NCBI GenBank assembly: GCA_947628725.1
Contig: CANRAQ010000038.1
Coordinates: 1 to 9,616 of the forward strand
DNA from: an uncultured Bacilli bacterium
GTDB taxonomy: Bacteria > Bacillota_I > Bacilli_A > RF39 > UBA660
Direction: 5' to 3'
DNA: 9,616 nucleotides
The notes under the pieces are model-generated. The model had not been told where the DNA came from. It saw only the letters and a program-made list of their open reading frames with translations, and searched no databases. Shown here one piece after another: positions 1 to 6,848 of the stretch. Made by a program: the position numbers and the translations under genes. Position 1 is the stretch's first letter; each line of letters opens with the position of its first letter.

Positions 1-10
1 AAATATAATA

Positions 11-39
11 TTTAATTTAAATTTTATTTTTGGTATACT
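11..39 (+). promoter_or_regulatory. possible extended -10 promoter for polC
   Basis: Positions 31-39 read TGGTATACT, a good extended -10 (TGn plus TATACT). The matching -35 position (11-16, TTTAAT) is weak. The difficulty is distance: a start about 7 nt after the -10 would fall near 46, inside the Shine-Dalgarno sequence at 43-50. The message would then have almost no leader. polC may instead be transcribed from further upstream, outside the window. Confidence 0.28.
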
Positions 40-54
40 ATAAAAGGTGGTAGT

Positions 55-3000
55 ATGAAGTCTAAGATGGAAGTACTTTTAAAAAAATTAGATTTATCAG
101 ATGAATTAAATGAATTATTTAAAGATGCTGAAATATTAAAAATAAGTGCGAATAAAGAAAAGACAAATTATTGTTTTTATATAAGTATGGATACAAATAT
201 ACCTTTAAAATATTTTAATGAATTTGATATGAAATTAAAGGATGCTTTTAGTACTATAGAAAATGTTAATTTTGTTTTGAATGTAAAAAATGAAGATAAT
301 AAATATTTAATAGAGTATTTTAAATATATATTAGATTATTATAGTAAAGAAAGTCCTATGCTAAAAATGTTTTTAGATAATAGATGTGAATTAAATGATT
401 CTATACTTAATTTATATTTGGATAATGTTGCTGAATTAAAAAAGATAGAAGAATATAAATTAAAATTTGAAGAATTTTTAGATAGAGCAGGATATAAAGA
501 TATTAATATAAATTTTTTAATAGATGAAGAAGAGTCTTTAAGAATACAAGAGGAAATAGAAAATTCTAAAATAAGTATTGATGATATAAACTATGTACCA
601 CATGAAGAAAAAGTAGTAGAAAATACATATGATTGGAAGAAAAATTATACTAGGAAAAAAATAGTAACAGAGGATAATCCTGAAGTAGTACTTGGAAGAC
701 TTATAGAAACTAACATAGTAAGAATGGATACTATATCAGATAAAACTACAGTAACAGTAGATGCAGAAATATTTGGTATAGAAGTAAGACAAACTAAAAC
801 TGATTTAAATATTTTTACTCTTAAGATAACTGATAGAACTGATAGTATATATGCGAAGATGTTTATTGATGATAAAGATGAAATAGCTAGATTAACTAAA
901 ATATTAAAGAAGGGTTCATGGTTTAAATTTAGAGGAACTATAAAAGAAGATAAATATTCAAATGAAGATGTATTAAATGTTATAGATATAAATTATAGTA
1001 AGCATGAAGATGAAAAAATAATCGATGATGCGCCAGTAAAAAGAGTAGAATTACATGCACATACTATGATGAGCCAAATGGATGGATTAACTAAAGTAGA
1101 TTTAGGTAAGCATACTTGTGAACTAGTATCACGCGCTATAGATATGGGGTATAGTGCTGTAGCGATAACTGATCATAATGGATGTCAGGCTTTACCTATA
1201 GCGTATGGAATTATTAATGATTACAACAAAAAAGTAAAGAAAAATATACAAAGTAAAATAGATGATTTAGAAACTAAGTTAAATGAAAGTACAGATGATA
1301 AGGAAAAAGGGGAACTATTAGAATCATTAAATAAGGCAAAAGAAGAATTAGCAAATCCACCATATTTTAAAGGAATATATGGAACAGAATTAACATTAGT
1401 AGATGATACTATAAATATAGTTACACGTCCAACTGATGAACCACTAATTAAATCTACATATGTAGTATTTGATACAGAAACTACAGGATTTAATGCTGCT
1501 GGTGAAGATCAAATGATTGAAATAGGTGCGGTTAAAATATGTGATGGAGTAATAGTTGATAGATTTGATGAATTAATAGATCCTAATAGACCTATACCTA
1601 AAAAAATAACAGAATTAACTCATATAACAGATGATATGGTTAAGGGTAAAGATGATGAAAAAAAGGTTACACAAAAATTCTTAGAGTGGGCTGGAAATTT
1701 ACCTATGGTAGCGCATAATGCTAAATTCGATATTTCATTTATAGAAATGTCTATGAAAAAATATAATTTAGGTGAGTTTAAAAACACAGTTATAGATACA
1801 CTAGAATTATCAAGAGCGCTTGATCAAGGCTTTTCTAGACATAGTTTATCTGCTCTTGTTAAAAGATATAATGTAACTTGGGAAGAAGACGCACATCATA
1901 GAGCTGATTACGATGCAGAAGGAACTGCATATGTATTTAGTAAAATGTTACAAAAATTATCTTCTCAGAATTTTAAAACTATATCTGATTTAGATAAATT
2001 GATTTCAAAAGATGAAATACACAAATTTGGTAGAACATATCATTTTAATGCTATAGCTAAAAATAAAGAAGGTTTAAAAAATTTATTTAAAATAATATCT
2101 TTAGCTAATACTGTTTATTTATATAAAACACCTAGAATTCTTAGAAGTAAGTTAGAAGAATTAAGAAGTGGATTACTTATTGGTAGTGGATGTTATGAAT
2201 CTGAAGTATTTAAAGAATCTAGAAGCAAAGAAGGTCAAGAATTAACTAATATAATTAATTTTTATGATTATGTAGAGGTTCAACCACCAGAGGTTTATGA
2301 TCATTTGATTCAAACAGGTGATTTTAAAGATGTCTTTGAAATTCAAGAACACATAAAGAAAGTATTAGACGCTACAAACGAGGCTGGAAAAATTATAGTT
2401 GCAACAGGAGATGTACATCATTTTAAAAGAGAAGATAAAATATATAGAGAAATTATTATAAATCAAAAAGTTCCAGGAGGAGGAAGACATCCTCTTGCTA
2501 AAAGTGAGATAACTAAAATACCATCTCAACATTTTAGAACTACGAGAGAAATGTTAGATGATTTTGAATTTTTAGGTGATGATGTAGCATACAAAATAGT
2601 AGTAGAAAATACTAATAAAATTGCTGATATGGTAGAACAAGTCGAAGTAATAATAGATACAGGTGGAATACCATTTTCTCCTCGTATAAAAAGTGATGAT
2701 GGTAAATCTTATTTAGATTGTCCTAGAGTAGTTACAGATTTAGTATATAATAAGGCAAGTGAATGGTATGGAGAACCATTACCATTTAATATAGAAGAAA
2801 GAATTGCTAAAGAATTATATGGTGATATAGTATATAAATGTTGTAATGAAAGTGTAACTGAAAATAATAAAGATTTAAAAGAAGAAGAGATAGAAAAATT
2901 AACATTCGAGAATATGCATAATGTAATTTTAAAAGGCTTTGATGCAATTAAAGAGATGTTACTTGAATATTTAAAAAAGAACTGGAAAGAAGAAGATGGA

Positions 3001-4836
3001 CAATTAGATGAAAAATCATTAGAAAAGAAGTTAAAGAAAGAACTTGGAGGTATAATAGGTGGAGGATTTGACCCAATATACCTAATAGCTCAAAAACTAG
3101 TAAAACATTCAAATGATGATGGATATTTAGTAGGTTCCCGTGGATCTGTTGGATCAAGTTTTGTCGCAACTATGATGGGAATAACTGAGGTAAATCCTCT
3201 TCCAGCACATTATAGATGTCTAAATTGTAAAACTAGTATATTTAAAGATGATAATGGAGTAGAATTAGGTGCTACTTACTCAAGTGGATTTGATTTACCT
3301 GATAAAAAATGTCCTAAATGTGGAAATTTGATGTACAAAGATGGTCAAGATATGCCATTTGCTACATTCTTAGGATTTAATGCAGATAAAGTTCCAGATA
3401 TTGACTTAAATTTTTCAGATTTAAATCAAGCATCTGCCCATGAGTATACTAAAGTGTTATTTGGAGTAGATAATGTATATCGTGCTGGTACAATAGGAAC
3501 TGTTGCAGATAAAACCGCATTTGGATTCGTAAAAGGATATTGCGAGGATAAAAATATTGTAATGCGTACTGCCGAAGTTGAAAGACTTGCTATAGGCTGT
3601 ACAGGTGTTAAAAGAACTACTGGACAACATCCTGGTGGAATTGTAGTAGTTCCAGATTATATGGATGTATCAGATTTTACACCATTCCAGTATCCTGCAG
3701 ATGATCCAAATAGTGCATGGAGAACTACACACTTTGATTATCATGCTATAGATCAAGATTTACTAAAACTAGATATATTAGGTCATTCAGATCCAACACA
3801 ACTTAGAATGATTCAAGATTTAACAGGAACTGATATACTTAAGGTACCATTAGATGATAAAGAAACAATGAAAATATTTACTGATACAACTACATTAGGT
3901 GTTACTAAGGAACAGATAATGTGTCCAACAGGAACATTAGGAATACCTGAATTTGGAACACCATTTACTATAGGAATGGTAGAGGAAACTAAACCTACTA
4001 CTTTTGCAGAGTTAATAAAGATTTCTGGACTTTCCCATGGTACTGATGTTTGGCTTGGAAATGCACAAGAGTTAATAAAAAATAATATAGTACCATTTAA
4101 AGAGGTAATAGGATGTAGAGATGACATTATGGTTTATCTTATGTATAAAGGGGTAAAACCAATAGATGCATTTAAAATAATGGAATTTGTTCGTAAAGGA
4201 AAAGCAAGTAAAGAACCTGAAACATGGGAAAAATACAAAAAAATAATGGAAGAAGCAAAAATAGAAGAATGGTTTATAGATTCTTGTAGTAAAATAAAAT
4301 ACATGTTCCCTAAAGCTCATGCAACTGCATATGTAATAAGTGCATTTAGAATTGCTTGGTATAAAGTTCATATGCCTGTATACTTCTATGCATCATGGCT
4401 TACAAGTAAAGCTACAGATGTTGATGTAGAAACTATGATAAAGGGTTACGATGCAATTAAAAGTAAAATATTAGAAATACAAAATAAAGGTTATGAAGCA
4501 ACTAATAAAGAACAAGGTCAACTTGAAAGTTTAAAAGTATGCTTAGAGGCCACTGCAAGAGGTATAAAATTTTTACCAATTGATTTAAATAAAAGTAATT
4601 CAACAATATGGGATGTAAAAGATGATACTAGTATATACCCTCCATTTTCAAGTATAGATGGATTAGGTACTACTGCCGCTAATAATATTGTAGAAGAAAG
4701 AAAGAAAAGAGAATTTTTAAGCGTTGAAGAAGTACAATCTAGAGCAAAAATATCAGGAACTCTTATGGATAAAATGAAATTAATGGGAATATTTGATGGT
4801 ATGAGTGAATCTAATCAAATGAGTTTGTTTGATTAA
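55..4836 (+). CDS. polC: DNA polymerase III alpha subunit, Gram-positive type (PolC)
   Basis: This is the replicative DNA polymerase of low-GC Gram-positives, with built-in 3'-5' proofreading, and it acts at the fork with the sliding clamp. Domains in order: N-terminal region (1-200); OB fold (about 209-315); PHP part 1 with HAH 334-336 and TDH 372-374; DnaQ-like exonuclease with DTETTGF 473-479, HNAKFD 554-559 and HRADYD 615-620 (a complete DEDDh set); PHP part 2; then the polymerase. The polymerase has GSRGSVGSS 1027-1035, zinc-knuckle cysteines C1055/C1058 and C1086/C1089, catalytic D1115 and D1117 (PDIDLNFS) and a third Asp in KLDILGH (D1240). The C terminus ends QMSLFD, a clamp-binding motif (Q1588-F1592). 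At 1593 residues it is longer than B. subtilis PolC (1437), mainly from helical insertions near 392-436 and 922-990. The ATG at 55 follows AAAGGTGG (43-50). The next Met (position 67) lies too far from that site. All motifs look intact. Confidence 0.98.
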   Translation: MKSKMEVLLKKLDLSDELNELFKDAEILKISANKEKTNYCFYISMDTNIPLKYFNEFDMKLKDAFSTIENVNFVLNVKNEDNKYLIEYFKYILDYYSKESPMLKMFLDNRCELNDSILNLYLDNVAELKKIEEYKLKFEEFLDRAGYKDININFLIDEEESLRIQEEIENSKISIDDINYVPHEEKVVENTYDWKKNYTRKKIVTEDNPEVVLGRLIETNIVRMDTISDKTTVTVDAEIFGIEVRQTKTDLNIFTLKITDRTDSIYAKMFIDDKDEIARLTKILKKGSWFKFRGTIKEDKYSNEDVLNVIDINYSKHEDEKIIDDAPVKRVELHAHTMMSQMDGLTKVDLGKHTCELVSRAIDMGYSAVAITDHNGCQALPIAYGIINDYNKKVKKNIQSKIDDLETKLNESTDDKEKGELLESLNKAKEELANPPYFKGIYGTELTLVDDTINIVTRPTDEPLIKSTYVVFDTETTGFNAAGEDQMIEIGAVKICDGVIVDRFDELIDPNRPIPKKITELTHITDDMVKGKDDEKKVTQKFLEWAGNLPMVAHNAKFDISFIEMSMKKYNLGEFKNTVIDTLELSRALDQGFSRHSLSALVKRYNVTWEEDAHHRADYDAEGTAYVFSKMLQKLSSQNFKTISDLDKLISKDEIHKFGRTYHFNAIAKNKEGLKNLFKIISLANTVYLYKTPRILRSKLEELRSGLLIGSGCYESEVFKESRSKEGQELTNIINFYDYVEVQPPEVYDHLIQTGDFKDVFEIQEHIKKVLDATNEAGKIIVATGDVHHFKREDKIYREIIINQKVPGGGRHPLAKSEITKIPSQHFRTTREMLDDFEFLGDDVAYKIVVENTNKIADMVEQVEVIIDTGGIPFSPRIKSDDGKSYLDCPRVVTDLVYNKASEWYGEPLPFNIEERIAKELYGDIVYKCCNESVTENNKDLKEEEIEKLTFENMHNVILKGFDAIKEMLLEYLKKNWKEEDGQLDEKSLEKKLKKELGGIIGGGFDPIYLIAQKLVKHSNDDGYLVGSRGSVGSSFVATMMGITEVNPLPAHYRCLNCKTSIFKDDNGVELGATYSSGFDLPDKKCPKCGNLMYKDGQDMPFATFLGFNADKVPDIDLNFSDLNQASAHEYTKVLFGVDNVYRAGTIGTVADKTAFGFVKGYCEDKNIVMRTAEVERLAIGCTGVKRTTGQHPGGIVVVPDYMDVSDFTPFQYPADDPNSAWRTTHFDYHAIDQDLLKLDILGHSDPTQLRMIQDLTGTDILKVPLDDKETMKIFTDTTTLGVTKEQIMCPTGTLGIPEFGTPFTIGMVEETKPTTFAELIKISGLSHGTDVWLGNAQELIKNNIVPFKEVIGCRDDIMVYLMYKGVKPIDAFKIMEFVRKGKASKEPETWEKYKKIMEEAKIEEWFIDSCSKIKYMFPKAHATAYVISAFRIAWYKVHMPVYFYASWLTSKATDVDVETMIKGYDAIKSKILEIQNKGYEATNKEQGQLESLKVCLEATARGIKFLPIDLNKSNSTIWDVKDDTSIYPPFSSIDGLGTTAANNIVEERKKREFLSVEEVQSRAKISGTLMDKMKLMGIFDGMSESNQMSLFD

Positions 4837-4881
4837 AATTTCCAAAAGTTGCCGAAAAAGTCGACTTTTGGAAATTTTTTT
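4836..4881 (+). terminator. rho-independent terminator of polC
   Basis: Perfect 14-bp inverted repeat: AAATTTCCAAAAGT (4836-4849) pairs with ACTTTTGGAAATTT (4864-4877) across a 14-nt loop. A run of seven T (4875-4881) overlaps the end of the right arm. The left arm begins on the last base of the polC stop codon. The loop also carries a GTCGAC palindrome (4860-4865). Confidence 0.92.
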
Positions 4882-4888
4882 CCAAAAC

Positions 4889-4917
4889 TTGACTATTGGC
4901 TATATATGTAATATAAT
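4889..4917 (+). promoter_or_regulatory. sigma-A-type promoter of the AAA/DUF4143 ATPase gene
   Basis: TTGACT (4889-4894), a 17-bp spacer and TATAAT (4912-4917) make a near-perfect housekeeping promoter. The expected start of transcription is near 4924, which leaves a leader of only about 15 nt before the TTG codon. It lies directly behind the polC terminator, so the ATPase gene is an independent transcription unit. Confidence 0.8.
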
Positions 4918-4924
4918 GTATATA

Positions 4925-4929
4925 GGGAG
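4925..4929 (+). promoter_or_regulatory. ribosome binding site deciding a TTG start
   Basis: GGGAG lies 9 nt upstream of the TTG at 4939. An in-frame ATG at 4930 touches this site and sits only about 6 nt after the predicted transcription start. It is therefore unlikely to be used. Confidence 0.65.
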
Positions 4930-4938
4930 ATGATTATA

Positions 4939-6141
4939 TTGATAGAAAGACCAGAATATCTTGATGAACTTAAAAGGTGGAAAGATAAAGATTTAATAAA
5001 AGTTGTCACAGGAATAAGAAGATGTGGGAAGTCTACATTATTTGATTTATTTATAGATTACTTAAAAAATACTGGAGTAAAGGATTCTCAAATAATAAAA
5101 ATCAATCTGGAAGATGCAGATTATGATTTTAAGAATTATAAAGAGTTATATAATTATGTAAACAGTAAAATAAATGATAAATTGAATTATTATATATTTT
5201 TAGATGAGGTTCAAAATGTACCAAAATTTCAAAAAGCAGTTGATAGTTTATATATCAAAAAAAATGTTGATGTATATATAACTGGTTCTAATGCCTATCT
5301 TCTATCAGGTGAACTTGCCACATTACTTTCAGGAAGATATATAGAAATAAAAATGTTACCATTATCATTTAAAGAATATGTATCAGCAATCCCTAATAAT
5401 AATTATCAACAGATGTTTTTAGATTATATGAAAAATGGTGGAATGCCTGGTAACATAAGTATAGTTGAATCAAATCCAACTGATTTAGATAAGTATTTAG
5501 ATGGAATATTCTCAACAGTAGTATATAAAGACATAATGGCAAGAAACAATATAACTGATAAAATATTATTAGAAAATATATTAAAATTTATATTTGACAG
5601 TATTGGAAGTCCAATATCAACAAAAAAGATAAGTGATACTTTAACTAGTAAAGGAATTTATACAAGTAACCATACAGTAGAAAATTATATAACTGCATTT
5701 CTTGAAAGTTTTTTAGTATATAAAGCAGAAAGATTTGATGTTAAAGGTAAAAATTTATTGGTAAGAGATTATAAGTATTATGTTGTAGATGTCGGCTTGA
5801 GAAGTTACTTATTAGGAAAAAAATCTGATAAGGACATGGGGCACATACTAGAAAATATAGTATATCTAGAGTTACTTAGAAGAGGCTATAAAGTATATGT
5901 TGGAAAAGTTGATGATTTAGAAATAGATTTTGTTGCTGAAAATAGAGATGGATTAAAATACTTTCAAGTTGCATTAACCGTAAGAGATGAAAAAGTTCTT
6001 GAAAGAGAGTTAAGATCATTACAAAGAACAGGAGACTATTATCCAAAATATATATTAACACTAGATATGGATTTAGAAGCAGATTATGATGGTATAAAAA
6101 AAATCAATATAATTGACTGGTTACTAAACAGTGAAAAATAA
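4939..6141 (+). CDS. ATP-binding protein, AAA_14 / DUF4143 family
   Basis: A P-loop ATPase of the large family that joins an AAA_14 ATPase to a C-terminal DUF4143 domain. The cellular role of this family is not firmly known. Numbering from the TTG (400 residues): N-terminal IERPEYLDEL, Walker A GIRRCGKST (25-33, K31), Walker B IFLDE (86-90), a TGSNA sensor segment followed by the SGRY and PLSFKEY motifs of the family, then DUF4143. The C-terminal part resembles a PD-(D/E)XK fold: E305 in GHILEN, EIDF (328-331) and YFQV (341-344). Gln-Val stands where an active nuclease would have an E/Q-x-Lys, so cleavage activity is doubtful. The TTG start is preferred over the ATG at 4930 because of GGGAG spacing and because the family usually begins with an 'I-x-R-x-x-Y-L' segment. 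It has its own promoter and is bounded by terminators on both sides, so it looks like an inserted single-gene unit. It could equally belong to a toxin-antitoxin or defence context, but no partner gene is visible. Confidence 0.9.
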   Translation: MIERPEYLDELKRWKDKDLIKVVTGIRRCGKSTLFDLFIDYLKNTGVKDSQIIKINLEDADYDFKNYKELYNYVNSKINDKLNYYIFLDEVQNVPKFQKAVDSLYIKKNVDVYITGSNAYLLSGELATLLSGRYIEIKMLPLSFKEYVSAIPNNNYQQMFLDYMKNGGMPGNISIVESNPTDLDKYLDGIFSTVVYKDIMARNNITDKILLENILKFIFDSIGSPISTKKISDTLTSKGIYTSNHTVENYITAFLESFLVYKAERFDVKGKNLLVRDYKYYVVDVGLRSYLLGKKSDKDMGHILENIVYLELLRRGYKVYVGKVDDLEIDFVAENRDGLKYFQVALTVRDEKVLERELRSLQRTGDYYPKYILTLDMDLEADYDGIKKINIIDWLLNSEK

Positions 6142-6171
6142 AAAGAGATTTTAAGAATTAATCTCTTTTTT
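6141..6171. terminator. bidirectional terminator between convergent ATPase and clpP genes
   Basis: AAAAGAGATT (6141-6150) and AATCTCTTTT (6160-6169) form a perfect 10-bp stem with a 9-nt loop. On the + strand it runs into T's at 6166-6171. On the - strand it is followed by TTTT and, after one A, more T's (complement of 6134-6144), so it should stop transcripts from both sides. The stem overlaps the stop codons of both genes and the last clpP codons (K-R-D). Confidence 0.88.
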
Positions 6172-6736
6172 CTATAATTTCATCTACAATACCATATTCT
6201 AAGGCTTCTTTAGCATTCATATAATTATCTCTATCAGTATCGTTTTCTATAGTTTTTAAATCTTGATTAGTATTTATAGATAATATTTTATTTAATTTTT
6301 CTTTAGTTTTCAATATATGCTCTGCAGCAATTTTTATTTCCGTTGCTTGCCCACTAGCCCCTCCTAGTGGTTGATGTATCATAACTTCACAATTTGGTAA
6401 AATATATCTTTTACCTTTTTTACCACTACTAAGTAAAAATGCCCCCATAGAAGCACACATACCTAGACCTATAGTAGAAACATCACTCTTAATAAAATTC
6501 ATAGTATCATATATTGACATTCCATCTGTCACACTACCACCAGGAGAATTAATATAAACACTAATATCATTATTATTAATTGAATCTAAATATAATAATT
6601 GTGCGACTACACTATTTGATAAATTATTATCAATTTCACCACTAATTACTATTATTCTATCTTTTAATAATCTAGAATATATATCGTATACTCTTTCTGA
6701 TTTATTAACTTTATCTATTACTGTTGGTATAATCAC
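6158..6736 (-). CDS. clpP: ATP-dependent Clp protease proteolytic subunit (ClpP)
   Basis: Serine peptidase that forms the double-ring chamber fed by Clp/Hsp100 unfoldases (ClpX, ClpC or ClpA types) in the cytoplasm. Numbering from the GTG start gives 192 residues, close to processed E. coli ClpP. The catalytic triad is S96 in CASMGAFLL, H121 in VMIHQPLGG and D170 in TDRDNYM. Each is one less than the mature E. coli numbers (97, 122, 171), so the core has no net insertion or deletion across that span. The IPTV start, YDIYSRLLKDRII and the oxyanion region NSPGGSV (63-69) are all canonical. The frame is open to a TTG at 6772, but the GTG at 6736 is preferred: AGGAG lies 8 nt upstream and the protein then begins V/M-IIPTV as the family does. 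No clpX or tig gene is next to it. I found no CtsR or CIRCE heat-shock operator in the upstream region. Confidence 0.97.
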   Translation of the reverse strand: MIIPTVIDKVNKSERVYDIYSRLLKDRIIVISGEIDNNLSNSVVAQLLYLDSINNNDISVYINSPGGSVTDGMSIYDTMNFIKSDVSTIGLGMCASMGAFLLSSGKKGKRYILPNCEVMIHQPLGGASGQATEIKIAAEHILKTKEKLNKILSINTNQDLKTIENDTDRDNYMNAKEALEYGIVDEIIEKRD

Positions 6737-6740
6737 AAAA

Positions 6741-6749
6741 TCATCTCCT
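6741..6749 (-). promoter_or_regulatory. clpP ribosome binding site
   Basis: Read on the minus strand, AGGAGATGA lies just before the GTG at 6736, with 8 nt between AGGAG and the start codon. This is the main reason for choosing GTG over the upstream in-frame TTG at 6772, which has no Shine-Dalgarno sequence. Confidence 0.85.
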
Positions 6750-6794
6750 ATGTATATAATAGTTGTAAACAAAGTTATTTATACATAAAAAAAG

Positions 6795-6823
6795 TCGACA
6801 AAGTATTTTTTTTTTGGTAGAAT
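6795..6823 (+). promoter_or_regulatory. promoter of the nucleoside kinase-gapA operon
   Basis: TCGACA (6795-6800, five of six matches to TTGACA), a 17-bp spacer and TAGAAT (6818-6823) preceded by TGG (6815-6817), which gives an extended -10. Transcription is expected near 6830, about 19 nt before the ATG. The spacer contains ten T's in a row (6806-6815). The -35 overlaps a GTCGAC palindrome (6794-6799). Confidence 0.75.
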
Positions 6824-6837
6824 TATATATGAAAAGT

Positions 6838-6843
6838 AGGAGG
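6838..6843 (+). promoter_or_regulatory. strong ribosome binding site of the nucleoside kinase
   Basis: A full AGGAGG is placed 5 nt before the ATG at 6849 and fixes the start. Confidence 0.88.
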
Positions 6844-6848
6844 TATAT

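Noticed and set aside
5267..5274. A8 run in the ATPase gene (another near 6094-6101) as a phase-variable or frameshift site
   Set aside because: Short A-runs in Lys/Asn codons occur in every gene here, including polC and gapA. The reading frame is intact and no alternative frame is supported.
4836..6171. A new defence island or toxin-antitoxin pair around the ATPase
   Set aside because: It is a single gene bounded by terminators with core genes on both sides. No second small gene, nuclease, reverse transcriptase, repeats or attachment sites are visible.
6737..6772. N-terminal extension of ClpP from an upstream TTG
   Set aside because: The extra residues match no ClpP start or propeptide that I know, and they span the Shine-Dalgarno site of the better GTG start.
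6737..6830. A clpP promoter on the minus strand (TATTAT or TATAAA boxes, TTTACA, TTGTCG)
   Set aside because: No pair of boxes has both acceptable sequence and 16-18 bp spacing. The TTTACA lies too close to the start codon and TTGTCG only 12 bp from TATAAA, so I do not annotate one.
6737..6848. Heat-shock control of clpP by CtsR or HrcA
   Set aside because: No GGTCAAA-type direct repeat and no CIRCE inverted repeat is present in the intergenic region.
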